64,000 nt of DNA. It comes from Lepidonotus clava. Taxonomy: Eukaryota; Annelida; Polychaeta; Phyllodocida; Polynoidae. The DNA lies in assembly GCA_936440205.1 (NCBI GenBank), contig OW387146.1, forward strand, positions 26,040,458 through 26,104,457. Reading direction: 5' to 3'. Made by a program: the position numbers and the translations under genes. Below are positions 59,301-62,180 of this stretch, one piece after another. The notes beneath the pieces are model-generated. The model was not told the DNA's origin, made no database searches, and saw only the letters and a program-made list of their open reading frames with translations. Within the stretch, counting starts at the first letter, position 1. Each line of letters begins with the position of its first letter.

Positions 59301-60925
59301 ATAATATACTAGACCAACTTCTTTTGAATTCTTTCATTGAGTGGCTTTACTGGTTCTATTCTCTTACAGCTTCGTCGATGGAGTTCAGATGTTTGAATTC
59401 TACAAGGAAATCACAAACGAGGACAATTCCCGCGGACCTAACAAGTTTACATGTAAATTTAGCGAGGAAACACTGGAAGAACATTGCGATATTGAATACA
59501 AAACAGGTATACTTACTCTGTAATTTACTACTTCAAGATTCTGCAACTGAATTAGTAGATTTAATATAACTCCACTATAATGTTGATGTTGTGACACTGA
59601 AAAAAGGGTTCCTGAACCAATTTATATCAATAAACCTTTTCAGAAGAAAGCGAGCCCTTTGGTCTTTGTTCAATGTGATTCTACCTACCTGACGTTTTAT
59701 TGATCTTTTGTATTTTTTTTTAACTTAAGCATTGGTGAAAGTTGCTGGTAGACCACCCAAACGACTAGTGTTGACACCAGACCTGGAAAACATTATAATA
59801 CCATGCACTCTTGCCAGGAAGGCAGGAGACCTCTATGAAAAGGTTGAATGGTTTCACAATGTAGGTTTTAAAGCTTAAGGTTTTCTATGTTACTGGGATA
59901 AGGGGTCGTTTATGGGGGTAAGGTTTATGGTTCAAGACAGACATAATAAGGACAAATACATGAATAAAACTAAAGAAAATCAAGATAGTTTTTGAAAAGT
60001 AGGGGGTTTATCTTGGGCTGTACTAAACGGAAAGTGTGTTCTGAAAATGATTACAAATACAATCTCTAGTCATCATGAGGGGAACCTTTGTAACATATAA
60101 TTGTAATGCTTTTAGCATAGAATTGAAGAAGCACTTATCGAATCAGATTTATACATAGAAATCTATATCATATCATAGGAATGAACTCATGCGTTATGTA
60201 CATATATATTGTACAGAGAATGTTCAATTGTAGTTCTGTAACCTGGTAAGTATATCTTACGTTTTAGGATACAGCGTTGTGCACTGCAGACGATTTGGAG
60301 AAAACTGTGTGTGAGGAAGACAATTTTAGTTTGAGTAAAGACACCCCCTACGATCTGATAATAGACAAGACGGGGTACAAACATGGGGGCACCTTTAAGT
60401 GCAGGATCACTCGGAAATCCTCTTACACGGACAAGGGAGCTGATGTGGAGGAGTATGAAACGAATACTACTGTTCTGGGTATGGTTACTTAATATAGAAT
60501 CTCTGTTCTTTTTAGATTTATATAGGCTTGCAATGTTCACGATACGCTGACCTATTTAATAGGCTTTGTTTCCCTATGTAGTAAATATCATTTACGTATT
60601 AGATCCTGAATAAATAATCCAATATTAATCTGGCAAAAAAAAATCTTGAATCTCAGATTAGTGATACAATCATATTGTATTGTCTTTTGAATTATATTGT
60701 ATACTTCTAAAATCCGGAGGAAAATATTGAAGGATAGTACTTAATTCATAATTTGTTTAAAAACTTGACAGGCAAAACTCAGTGTTTGGAGGAGCTGACT
60801 GTAGCCAGGGGACAACTGAAACATGCCCTGGGGGCCTGTTGGGTGAACTACACTGGGGCCCATACACCCAGCTTCAACGTGGTGGATGCAGCAGGAGATC
60901 CCATCAAGTGTGCAAAAGGAAACAT
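8342..60925 (+). CDS. Multi-Ig-domain secreted or receptor protein, 16 exons seen, 3' end beyond window
   Basis: Exons 8342-8393, 8896-9041, 9247-9466, 11152-11326, 18011-18144, 51971-52107, 52991-53261, 54697-54856, 55534-55658, 56170-56288, 56512-56734, 57546-57720, 59370-59506, 59730-59860, 60268-60478 and 60772-60925 have GT/AG ends and join in one frame for 2570 nt (856 codons and two bases). Exon 1 is a signal peptide (MKTHKHVFVFIFTAFAI). Each Ig-like domain uses two exons: the first holds the B-strand Cys and usually the C-strand Trp (IEWKKE, VQWHKT, LTWK, VNWYK, VEWF), the second the F-strand motif (GKYEC, AGTYTC, AGIYTC, GGTFKC, NKFTC). Every domain border is phase 1, allowing domain shuffling. 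Odd and even domains differ in intron phase and extra cysteines. Its role is unknown; such proteins are typically adhesion molecules, receptors or secreted recognition proteins. The second half of domain 8 and any membrane anchor lie beyond the window or were not recognised. Confidence 0.85.
8896..9041 (+). CDS. Ig gene exon 2: domain 1, first half
   Basis: Encodes a linker, then ITLVKKGETLKLICTVK and IEWKKE, giving the B-strand Cys and C-strand Trp. Phase 1 in, phase 0 out. The donor is the weaker GTACGA. Confidence 0.82.
9247..9466 (+). CDS. Ig gene exon 3: domain 1, second half
   Basis: Acceptor TAAACAG. Contains an extra Cys pair (FCTHTKG and ADLCGG) and the F-strand GKYECTW. Donor GTAAGG, phase 1. 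Confidence 0.85.
9467..11151. other. Intron between Ig domains 1 and 2
   Basis: Ordinary AT-rich intron. I see no further exon or clear repeat. Confidence 0.6.
11152..11326 (+). CDS. Ig gene exon 4: domain 2, first half
   Basis: Acceptor TTCATTTAG. N-terminal extra Cys (SDTCMSN), then VTRKCIMY and IKWKIGG. Donor GTAAGG, phase 2. Confidence 0.84.
11527..11630. repeat. Degenerate TGGGATTTTRT repeat
   Basis: The phrase tgggattttat/gt recurs about six times at 10-30 bp spacing. Confidence 0.6.
12371..15253 (-). CDS. LINE ORF2: APE endonuclease and reverse transcriptase
   Basis: 960 aa. The N-terminal exonuclease/endonuclease/phosphatase domain has LNIRSLYQNVDELSLHL, VIGICESWLN, GGGVAIYVKN and SDHLPVY. 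The reverse transcriptase has WRPITQIALPGKLLEKII, QYGFRANMNTS, CVFIDLSRAFDSID, GTAQGSIMGPLLF and the catalytic YADD near residue 690. The C-terminus (LYRGIQLWNDLP) is typical of the CR1/L2/Jockey group. It nicks the target and reverse transcribes LINE RNA. The frame is unbroken, so this copy may have been recently active. Confidence 0.93.
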   Translation of the reverse strand: MCYTMSVRFKGFSIVMLNIRSLYQNVDELSLHLSKFDVIGICESWLNSTHQNEMVNIEGYTLFRMDREQGNIMNVLNHPKRGGGVAIYVKNKFIRFTNVISEISKISLHLEQIWITIEVPNQTKKCIGILYRPPNGNVSQAVYEMSLSVEFIELNSNMELSILSDFNVNYRDRNNNSFKLLKSFERDFNLNQYINGFTRVSEKTKSTIDLVWSNMISVSNTGILDIKISDHLPVYIIKKKDRVKPNYEETVGRSYSKYSVDDFQQSICNNENWMYYWCENLNVDELWFIMLNVIYECADKHCPLKSMKVRKDSPHWFSQELIEEINYKNELYKIASREDTRISWKIFTNQKNFVKKLVKNSKESYIKEQLENTSGNSRKFWRHINEISGFGKNKTRTKGLVEIKDDKGTMLYGEEAANYMNNFYVNAGPKLASSFKDTWTPSDMNIHVDNVFQFNFITEEEVIKLINDIDVCKSSAVENLSTKLLKDAFNVLSFELTYLFNKCLDTDKFPSDWGVGYVTPIPKVVNNSKNPADWRPITQIALPGKLLEKIIHKQIYAYFSDHNLLYNQQYGFRANMNTSMAIFDVLTRLFENWNANLYSGCVFIDLSRAFDSIDQNILLQKLAQYGFDDKSMMFMQSYIKHRRQCTRVEKSISCEMPLLYGTAQGSIMGPLLFIIYMNDLFGNLADMGNIFMYADDALLVGKGKSVSETMNNIQGELNKFAKWCSKSKLTINKKKTKTMLISHKQKTDFVWKIFIDNVKLENVHKYEYLGLWLDDKLTMDDHIETVYKKVNSRVGILRKIRKFITEDTALKIFKVMIRPHFDYVDFVIESSTQENIVKLEKLQNKATRVIEYCKNRMELCKLKLLQQKYGIEPLIVRRKRNLLKLMYKQSQNGKNIDTYRPDINLRSRKKVKFKHNFTKLCKIQKSPLYRGIQLWNDLPHELQVEPDFKKFNSYMKGYDV
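15540..17696 (-). CDS. LINE ORF1 protein with coiled coil, RRM-like domain and NADAR domain
   Basis: 718 aa. The N-terminus (to about residue 165) is charged and disordered. A long coiled coil follows (about 165-345, with heptads such as SKFSELNTRLDNDLKKMKEV), ending near a Cys. Residues about 375-515 resemble the L1-ORF1/RRM-type nucleic-acid domain (LIVDCIIEHV, then VVLKPEDIVSVERLGAFN, WPRPVKLTLND). Residues about 561-712 match the NADAR/YbiA family: FLSNFYKCTF, FKSVEQGYQATKA, EYWGSGCRLESIAL and SWTGQNNLGKLLVKIRNMF correspond to the family motifs LSNFYPCPF, SVEHAYQAQKA, WGIG and WPGQNLLGK. NADAR proteins process ADP-ribose-linked or riboflavin-pathway intermediates. The glutamate in SVEQ and the WG motif are present, so it may be active. 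Why a LINE carries this is unknown. Confidence 0.85.
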   Translation of the reverse strand: MPRGEGDKQANMADSPIVPGGRKRWLSASPTSETPLKTSVDILDDTAKEGPVITPPRKQPTKKHVINATKANITANTKQGDEEASQPEATPKVKNMATEEELNDINRKAVDSSSKDTDPVESVPIIEPLKTNKEVKTTKVPGKRGRPRRRAMSVDRRDPEEKKVDMMSVLLEIREDINNVKEGHSTIKADVVDSIDSKFSELNTRLDNDLKKMKEVVQVNSTTLQDLQKTSESHDLKIIDIERRADELEEDLLSSRRRADKSLVGINDHVSKVETALASDIENVKLNVEGKLYESAQKHHELENKLKHMSENLQADNARMLSDMEELKLNYAKMKSMNECLERRCNLPNLASTSSLNSQATDRESFSSHTSSEIPKNTLIVDCIIEHVHENLECIVLHFVNEIGVVLKPEDIVSVERLGAFNPSRKWPRPVKLTLNDEITRDQIWLFKSRLRFSRLFKDLRISKEESKDLRVKRAKLRQAAVIAQRKGYEVFTKPGEIKIDGIEYDIAHVDEIPPIFTMGNVETNEPEDPEYPRHLKHYEKCRKKAARVIMIGPSLQKTPYDLAFFSSQCFLSNFYKCTFKNRGRIFKSVEQGYQATKAIVCKDETSYHMIMSTDSPAEAKRLGGNIKGTPEWDRVKIHVMEELLICKFRQNEFLFFKLMNTRPHKLIESTLCEYWGSGCRLESIALEEGSWTGQNNLGKLLVKIRNMFEAEMEIGKN
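18011..18144 (+). CDS. Ig gene exon 5: domain 2, second half
   Basis: Acceptor TTGATTCCAG. Contains DPLELECAING and the G-strand Cys (EEKCKFNIQI). Donor GTAAGT, phase 1. It is separated from exon 4 by 6.7 kb because a LINE sits in the intron. Confidence 0.78.
18754..19949 (-). pseudogene. DIRS RNase H tail and tyrosine recombinase (fossil)
   Basis: Begins with the RNase H end motif VPGVDNDVADALSH, then a tyrosine recombinase with an arginine (MRHSE) and the C-terminal block YSLRKTSASQAHV, GWRLAAFRTYI carrying the Tyr. This enzyme class integrates circular DNA in DIRS elements. Confidence 0.8.
19960..21450. mobile_element. Insertion inside the DIRS element
   Basis: AT-rich, non-coding DNA separates two parts of the DIRS RNase H region. 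Inside it a 24-25 bp segment (20285-20308, ggaataaaccccattggaag and on) recurs inverted at 21081-21105, and a shorter shared phrase (ctttcttgcyctgcag) recurs inverted near 20775. It is probably a non-autonomous DNA transposon; exact ends are not clear. Confidence 0.5.
21464..22792 (-). pseudogene. DIRS reverse transcriptase and RNase H region (fossil)
   Basis: Contains the reverse transcriptase motifs RRVITDMTFPQ, MPFGARASSFHMQ and the catalytic YLDD, followed by an RNase H segment. The family and order fit DIRS elements. The region is broken. Confidence 0.8.
23086..24432 (-). pseudogene. DIRS gag-like region (fossil)
   Basis: The upstream part is charged with a coiled-coil-like tail. The downstream part has a Cys/His-rich zinc-binding-like segment (CRAFN, GCKHRSHH, CTGH) and a proline/glutamine-rich end. 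Assigned from position upstream of the DIRS reverse transcriptase. Confidence 0.55.
24481..26540. other. Intron sequence without recognised feature
   Basis: AT-rich DNA in the large intron of the Ig gene. No exon with matching phase, no long frame and no repeat that I can name. Confidence 0.5.
26548..26625 (+). repeat. tRNA-like SINE head
   Basis: A-box-like tagcctagtgcttagag and B-box-like ggttcaagtcccacc, flanked by a 7 bp complementary pair (ACTAGCC/GGCTAGT). The T arm does not close with a standard loop, so a working tRNA is unlikely. Confidence 0.5.
26800..26872 (-). repeat. tRNA-like SINE head
   Basis: On the minus strand, tggcctaatggttagagag (A box) and agttcaaatca (B box) at tRNA spacing. 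Confidence 0.5.
27105..27192 (-). repeat. tRNA-like SINE head
   Basis: On the minus strand, gtggcctagtggctaagg (A box) and ggttcaaatacc (B box). The middle (acttcaaatcaggaggttgg) matches the 26548 copy, so the three belong to one family. Confidence 0.55.
27459..27828 (+). repeat. Left terminal inverted repeat of the 24 kb element
   Basis: Matches 51105-51467 inverted at about 97%. It has a TATATAAG box (27659-27666) and GGCGTGT-like motifs in both orientations (27600, 27653, inverted at 27731), as expected of sub-terminal transposase-binding sites. Its inner edge has CAGTGGCGTACCCAG, which resembles a hAT end. Confidence 0.9.
27829..30903. other. Non-coding left arm of the 24 kb element
   Basis: Holds poly-C tracts (28309-28322, 28650-28670, 28728-28745) of the kind found at ends of small inverted-repeat elements, and a B-box-like ggttcgaatcccc at 29319-29331 suggesting SINE material. 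No gene is supported before the envelope-like frame. Confidence 0.5.
30904..32766 (+). CDS. Envelope fusion protein, baculovirus-F/errantivirus type
   Basis: A 620-aa open frame that looks whole. Residues 1-21 are a signal peptide. A furin-type basic site (KSRKQR, about 134-139) is followed by the segment IPEIGKFSETLFGT, which matches the block after the cleavage site in the baculovirus F / insect errantivirus envelope family. A helical heptad region follows, then a Cys-rich part (HPGCESCVRAFECGCS), and a single transmembrane helix (about 580-605) with a short basic tail. Family members are class I-like membrane fusion proteins of enveloped viruses and env-bearing retroelements. No gag or pol lies beside it and it sits within the inverted repeats, so it belongs to the transposon's gene set rather than to a nested retrovirus. 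Fossil of viral origin; activity unknown. Confidence 0.85.
   Translation: MAPTVFILLLRGLFILGTVSAKPCLCTSTVNRFRTNYGVVFESKPSIHIGNEYFTTQVDIILPLPPSPKQAAALNCRHGATLAAGSMEQCRKIQLMLNNITSIGKTIAAKVTNGLREVQSILESTAQPTPPSAKSRKQRALIPEIGKFSETLFGTATLDDLKQQTRADQVNADEIGFLDGKINAVLKVVDSTLEIQLQAIIENTHSIYNLSRGLQAYISNRELMVRLMQDLQELRLLDFKLDYSLDVLLQAIRDLTENRLSNSLISETDMRKIRYLFLSKSNRSNIYIPNTRDMYRSVTVLVPPVLQRNVLKTILKIPVISFDKIFKVLKVNTFPLAFHGHYTRLSNTPAYLLVSATQYTVSSNPDLDNCHSPFCHYDLPLRRVSPSSCLISIYLRDHESVKLYCDFKILIQSNFRRSNIQVIATGTYLFSHIDEVVVRCPNRTTTHPGCESCVRAFECGCSVSAKEWEIPVSSVNCLPSTAGPLRTVFPVNLASLQHLNLSLSRLVNPDFSYDKPFPILPLSPQMRVRQEDIFKRAKDNFLSLRTYMKEIRLNEVEYKKLRGDLHLPHVPFLPPSVHGTVYLLNIGLTFIMVPALFVFISILYFRQRRIQSACRRLTLN
33182..33862 (-). 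CDS. Single-pass membrane protein of the 24 kb element (small)
   Basis: 226 aa, convergent with the envelope gene. An N-terminal part of about 65 aa, one hydrophobic helix (WLLLLLVIYLGWKFIGIFW), then a C-terminal domain of about 130 aa ending in a charged stretch. No known family recognised. It resembles the protein at 39505-40365 in plan (short outside part, one helix, beta-rich-looking C-terminal domain); the sequence likeness is too weak to assert kinship. The start could also be the Met at residue 24 or 26. Confidence 0.6.
   Translation of the reverse strand: MMSCGVGGISMCLYYTLVQNSHLMAMDIEQLLNASLRLRLVREERPVVRPSHLQPADQSDHQWLLLLLVIYLGWKFIGIFWKLAAGCRSLAQGQRRRATVQCCLRIYCRWETLLFPLAPIPAEMEAVGSAACPRMIIQRPSILSKALTVAWSGPLTVHLNGSDEPLTLELPQEVKIPRTERVRLNKFFRHRLCRASVCLINNRNNMAQELLPAEKLGCMPDVDSWV
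34438..34445 (+). promoter_or_regulatory. TATA box of the accessory gene
   Basis: TATAAATA 55 bp before the ATG at 34493. The same octamer precedes the transposase gene. Confidence 0.6.
34493..38151 (+). CDS. Accessory protein of the CACTA element (TnpA-like position), 5 exons
   Basis: Exons 34493-35251, 35499-35566, 35767-35861, 36270-36379 and 37747-38151 have GT/AG borders and stay open to a TAA stop, giving 478 aa. The first exon is Ser/Thr/Pro-rich with a perfect-length 60 bp duplication (34921-34980, 34981-35040) and ends in a coiled coil (ARMEELEKKCRRAEAEAAAA). Exons 2-4 encode a conserved-looking domain (ELVRSAYKAKRGEPGWGFNL; VVDNVCLGPDTPREE; NRANRMRKNRIKADNEKAII). The last exon has the acidic SDEER patch and a WESDELRAY helix. 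Animal En/Spm elements often have a second protein that binds sub-terminal repeats; that role is inferred here from position. No catalytic motif is seen. Confidence 0.72.
34921..35040 (+). repeat. 60 bp coding duplication
   Basis: Two nearly identical 60 bp units, in frame, each adding 20 residues rich in Ser, Thr and Phe. Confidence 0.9.
36380..37746. repeat. Repeat-bearing last intron of the accessory gene
   Basis: Contains an inverted pair around catagaccCCCAGTCTGTC (about 36940-36965 and 37262-37290 inverted) enclosing about 330 bp, and GC-rich ggcccggcccg runs near 36515-36540. It looks like a small insertion element in the intron. Confidence 0.45.
38152..39504. other. Non-coding spacer in the 24 kb element
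   Basis: AT-rich, no frame of note. It separates the convergent ends of the accessory gene (+) and the second membrane-protein gene (-). A minus-strand AATAAA (39402-39397) lies about 100 bp after the stop of the latter. Confidence 0.5.
39505..40365 (-). CDS. Single-pass type I membrane protein of the 24 kb element
   Basis: 286 aa. A hydrophobic N-terminal segment (SSFFFFQYIAAAYLVLVSCV) acts as a likely signal peptide. An ectodomain of about 75 aa with an N-glycosylation site (NLT) follows, then a strong membrane helix (VVLLSSYTLLLILAVAIIISIFF) and a C-terminal domain of about 135 aa (RFRVYLLVSGNHSVWLKIG; GARYTLNCVIQMTDCYTG). No family recognised. The C-terminal domain would face the cytoplasm. 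It shares orientation and plan with the frame at 33182-33862. Such a pair beside a fusion protein suggests surface or matrix-like partners, but that is inference. Confidence 0.65.
   Translation of the reverse strand: MERRCLFKVEMTTFMFSSFFFFQYIAAAYLVLVSCVEFVRAASGGHWPRVVHNKPGVTRTRLVNLTAPFTGHPPPKHDAMTGLTFHDTLQALLDQDHTVTDTGSEANPGDGNIKEFPTVVLLSSYTLLLILAVAIIISIFFVCSGINRIFADARFRVYLLVSGNHSVWLKIGTFPGHFGDYIFQTDDPITLTKAENICLGARYTLNCVIQMTDCYTGTSTRLPTHLKVNKLKDIMLTRLMTKDIIRYQLVTMGIGIGEPVLLGKYRPGELAISTNTSVDLSRVDLD
41105..41114 (+). promoter_or_regulatory. TATA box of the transposase gene
   Basis: TATATAAATA about 70 bp before the ATG at 41183. Confidence 0.6.
41183..45271 (+). pseudogene. En/Spm (CACTA)-type transposase region with N-terminal zinc finger
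   Basis: The first exon begins with a C2H2-like finger (WCDTCKRAV, then HLKEHG). A later exon has a long 12-residue repeat tract (AEAGNQ/AEAGFQ, about 41760-42190) and an acidic linker. The transposase core follows: a segment with FLLPNAIMGCSKCL, PYFNPIRFLSIDVMHNVLLG, and the hallmark NMHLHLHLKECLREYGPAPS with FSFERYNGYLGDVPTNNRQI typical of animal En/Spm tnp2-like enzymes. The enzyme cuts CACTA-type ends and leaves 3 bp duplications, which agrees with the element's borders. Spread over several exons; about one break appears in the coding region unless a small intron was missed. An AATAAA (45396-45401) follows the stop. Confidence 0.8.
41760..42190 (+). repeat. 36 bp coding minisatellite in the transposase N-terminus
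   Basis: Units of 36 bp (aaccaggctgaagcaggttt and on), about eleven copies, becoming more diverged to the right. Confidence 0.88.
45272..46087. other. Spacer with PHD-gene promoter
   Basis: Contains short repeats (actcacgagtgtgagtgtg, 45450-45495), a G run (45938-45962) and a TATA-like ctttataagg at 45969-45978, about 110 bp before the PHD-like gene's ATG. No gene seen. Confidence 0.5.
46088..47599 (+). CDS. Small PHD-like zinc protein of the 24 kb element, 5 exons
   Basis: Exons 46088-46110, 46369-46500, 46854-46929, 47147-47253 and 47479-47599 have GT/AG borders and stay open to TAA, giving 152 aa. An acidic, Trp-containing N-terminal part precedes a zinc-binding module. The first Cys pair is WTCVYCSEDPTQ in exon 3. 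The rest is in exon 5: VCNYCGRCYHADCEGG and CSEVLCEWCAED, giving the C-x2-C ... C-x2-C-x2-CYH-x2-C ... C-x2-C layout of PHD/zinc-ribbon folds. PHD modules usually read histone H3 tails, so a targeting or chromatin role is possible but unproven. An AATAAA lies at 47615-47620. Confidence 0.75.
47299..48090 (+). repeat. Segment repeated near the right end
   Basis: 47299-47350 and about 47740-48088 recur joined together at about 50660-51062, nearly identical (for example ctacggccgatcgtacagag). The second copy lacks the part holding the last PHD exon. Confidence 0.88.
48091..50657. other. Non-coding right arm of the 24 kb element
   Basis: Contains B-box-like ggttcgaatcc near 48601, tgttcgaatcccc near 50009 and gggttcgacccccac near 50319, suggesting SINE pieces. 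No gene seen. Confidence 0.5.
50658..51065 (+). repeat. Second copy of the right-end segment
   Basis: Direct repeat of 47299-47350 plus 47740-48088, ending in the same poly-C tract next to the right inverted repeat. Confidence 0.88.
51105..51467 (-). repeat. Right terminal inverted repeat of the 24 kb element
   Basis: Inverted copy of 27459-27828, ending ...CTTCCCGTG before the ATT duplication. It keeps the internal TATA box and the GGCGTGT-type motifs. Confidence 0.9.
51971..52107 (+). CDS. Ig gene exon 6: domain 3, first half
   Basis: Acceptor CCATGTTAG. Contains VGQVADLECVKED and VQWHKT. Donor GTATGT, phase 0. It follows a 34 kb intron filled with transposons. Confidence 0.84.
52991..53261 (+). 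CDS. Ig gene exon 7: domain 3, second half
   Basis: Acceptor CCTTCCAG. Extra Cys pair (VCMALKE, LCAERF) and the classical DAGTYTCSV motif. Donor GTAAAT, phase 1. Confidence 0.88.
53349..53374. repeat. AT dinucleotide microsatellite
   Basis: About 13 uninterrupted AT units in the intron between exons 7 and 8 of the Ig gene. Confidence 0.9.
53730..54530 (+). mobile_element. Possible LTR-retroelement 5' fragment (fossil)
   Basis: TGTTAGGGCCCGAAAAG begins a compact, GC-rich block with a TATAAAAA box (near 53842) and AATAAA (near 53865), as in a short LTR. It is followed by about 550 bp with a second TATAAA-like site and a short gag-like leader frame. No pol, no second LTR. Broken and partial; the call rests on promoter and poly(A) layout only. 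Confidence 0.3.
54697..54856 (+). CDS. Ig gene exon 8: domain 4, first half
   Basis: Acceptor TTATTTCAG. Extra Cys (DSVSCKDR), then VIVTCVVIY; the usual Trp position reads LELEY. Donor GTAAGA, phase 2. Confidence 0.84.
55534..55658 (+). CDS. Ig gene exon 9: domain 4, second half
   Basis: Acceptor TTTTCACAG. Contains DHTFKCTLKAG and the G-strand Cys (VDVCTMTV). Donor GTAACT, phase 1. Confidence 0.85.
56170..56288 (+). CDS. Ig gene exon 10: domain 5, first half
   Basis: Acceptor ATTTTTAAG. Contains SKPILKCTVDT and SLTWK. Donor GTAAGA, phase 0. Confidence 0.83.
56512..56734 (+). CDS. Ig gene exon 11: domain 5, second half
   Basis: Acceptor TTGACAG; using the AG two bases later would break the frame. 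Extra Cys pair (ELCTGT, AWCNDT) and LAGIYTCTPE. Donor GTGAGT, phase 1. Confidence 0.85.
56735..57545. other. Intron between Ig domains 5 and 6
   Basis: No exon or recognised repeat. Confidence 0.5.
57546..57720 (+). CDS. Ig gene exon 12: domain 6, first half
   Basis: Acceptor GAAAAG (weak pyrimidine tract close by). Extra Cys (KPVCSIND), then AVLQCSFVY and VNWYKSK. Donor GTAAGT, phase 2. Confidence 0.85.
57721..59369. other. Intron splitting Ig domain 6
   Basis: Contains the palindromic small element at 58437-58635 and, near 58900-59110, several drifted copies of an ataacattctggtttggttc phrase. No exon. Confidence 0.55.
58437..58635. mobile_element. Fold-back small element with TAA duplication (Harbinger-like MITE)
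   Basis: The whole 199 bp is an imperfect palindrome. The ends AGCCGGGTCC and GGACCCGGCT are perfect inverted repeats, gtggcgactaaacc/ggtttagtcgccat and cagcgacta/tagtcgctg pair inside, and TAA flanks both sides (58434-58436, 58636-58638). A 3 bp TWA duplication fits PIF/Harbinger elements. Confidence 0.72.
59370..59506 (+). CDS. Ig gene exon 13: domain 6, second half
   Basis: Acceptor CTCTTACAG. Contains NKFTCKFSEE and the G-strand Cys (EEHCDIEY). Donor GTATAC, phase 1. Confidence 0.84.
59730..59860 (+). CDS. Ig gene exon 14: domain 7, first half
   Basis: Acceptor TAACTTAAG. Contains NIIIPCTLARK and VEWFHN. Donor GTAGGT, phase 0. Confidence 0.84.
60268..60478 (+). CDS. Ig gene exon 15: domain 7, second half
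   Basis: Acceptor CGTTTTAG. Extra Cys pair (ALCTADD, TVCEED) and GGTFKCRIT. Donor GTATGG, phase 1. Confidence 0.85.
60772..60925 (+). CDS. Ig gene exon 16: domain 8, first half
   Basis: Acceptor AACTTGACAG. Extra Cys (KTQCLEE), then LGACWVNYTG and IKCAKGN. Donor GTAAGC, phase 2. The partner exon was not found before 64000. Confidence 0.8.
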
Positions 60926-61313
60926 GTAAGCCTTGTATTTGTATTTCTTTATCAAACTTTAGTTATTTTGGGGTTTGTGGTAAGGGAATCTTTCAAACAG
61001 TTACTAAGTCCTTCTTGAGGTATCACCGTTCCAGACCCACTTCTGGGTCCATCCTCGGCTGTTACTAACCAGGGTCCCATCCAGTTCTCTTTGATGGGGA
61101 CTTGAACTTGCCGAAGAGAAAAACGTGTTGCGCACATAAAGTTTGGACATGAATAAAGAATGTATTATTTATTAAATCATTCCTAATTACATTGACTCTA
61201 AATTTTAAGTGAGCAACCTCATAACAACCAGACAAAAGTGTCCCCCTCTTGTCTTTGAGAATCGGCAAAACCATGGAACCTGACAGAACACTGCCGGCCG
61301 ATTTGCAGAAATA

Positions 61314-61397
61314 CACGGGAAGAATTTGAACTCATACATTCGACAGGCTCGGGCTTGTCTGAAACCACTTCCTCTAAAAAGTGTCAAGGAGTGTAAG
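61314..61397 (+). repeat. Solo end of a relative of the 24 kb element
   Basis: Starts CACGGGAAG and matches the outer 84 bp of the 24 kb element's inverted repeat with one difference, then diverges abruptly after gtgtcaaggagtgtaag. No partner end was found in the window. Confidence 0.82.
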
Positions 61398-61548
61398 GGA
61401 TGTGTTCACACTTTTGCAGTGTCAATGGTATGGGCCATTACATAAGTGTCTCACAGGGGGTCCCCCCCCACCTTGCCTGTAACCCTGGAGCTGCCACTAA
61501 ACTTTCACCTCCTTAAGTTGACCCAATGACCTAGATAATATAGTATTA

Positions 61549-61638
61549 TATGTGTGTGTATATGTATGTATGTGTGTATGTATGTATGTATGTATGTTGT
61601 ATGTATGTATGTATGTATACATGTATGTATGTATACAT
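61549..61638. repeat. TGTA microsatellite
   Basis: About 20 units of TGTA with small interruptions. Confidence 0.9.
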
Positions 61639-61689
61639 GATAACTTGTGGATGAAAAGAATCATTTAGGAAGTTTTATGTCCCTCTTTA

Positions 61690-62170
61690 GGGGGAGTAGG
61701 GGGCCGGGAAGAGGACAGGGGAATGGCCCTGGTCTCCCCGTGCGTTTCTCTGTGGTGCTGACGGGGTTAGGAGGGGTTGGGGGGCCGGGGAGGGCTCAGG
61801 GGAATGGCCCTGGTCTCCCCGTGCGTTTCTCTGTGGTGCTGACGGGGTTAGGAGGGGTAGGGGGCCGGGGAGGGCTCAGGGGAATGGCCCTGGTCTCCCC
61901 GTGCGTTTCTCTGTGGTGCTGACGGGGTTAGGAGGGGTAGGGGGCCGGGGAGGGCTCAGGGGAATGGCCCTGGTCTCCCCGTGCGTTGCTCTGTGGTGCT
62001 GACGGCATTAGGAGGGGTAGGGGGCCGGGGAGGGCTCAGGGGAATGGCCCTGGTCTCCCCGTGCGTTGCTCTGTGGTGCTGACGGGGTTAGGAGGGGTAG
62101 GGGGCCGGGAAGAGGACAGGGGGACGGCCCTGGTCCCCCCGTGCGTTGCTCTGTCATGCTGACGGGGTTA
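61690..62170. repeat. 80 bp GC-rich minisatellite, six copies
   Basis: The phrase ccctggtctccccgtgcg recurs every 80 bp (61728, 61808, 61888, 61968, 62048, 62128). The unit has gggccgggg and gctctgtggtgctgacgg blocks. The open frame across it is an artefact of the repeat. Confidence 0.92.
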
Positions 62171-62180
62171 GGGGGAGTAG

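Noticed and set aside
61647-61922. 91-codon Gly-rich frame
   Set aside because: Translation of the 80 bp minisatellite.
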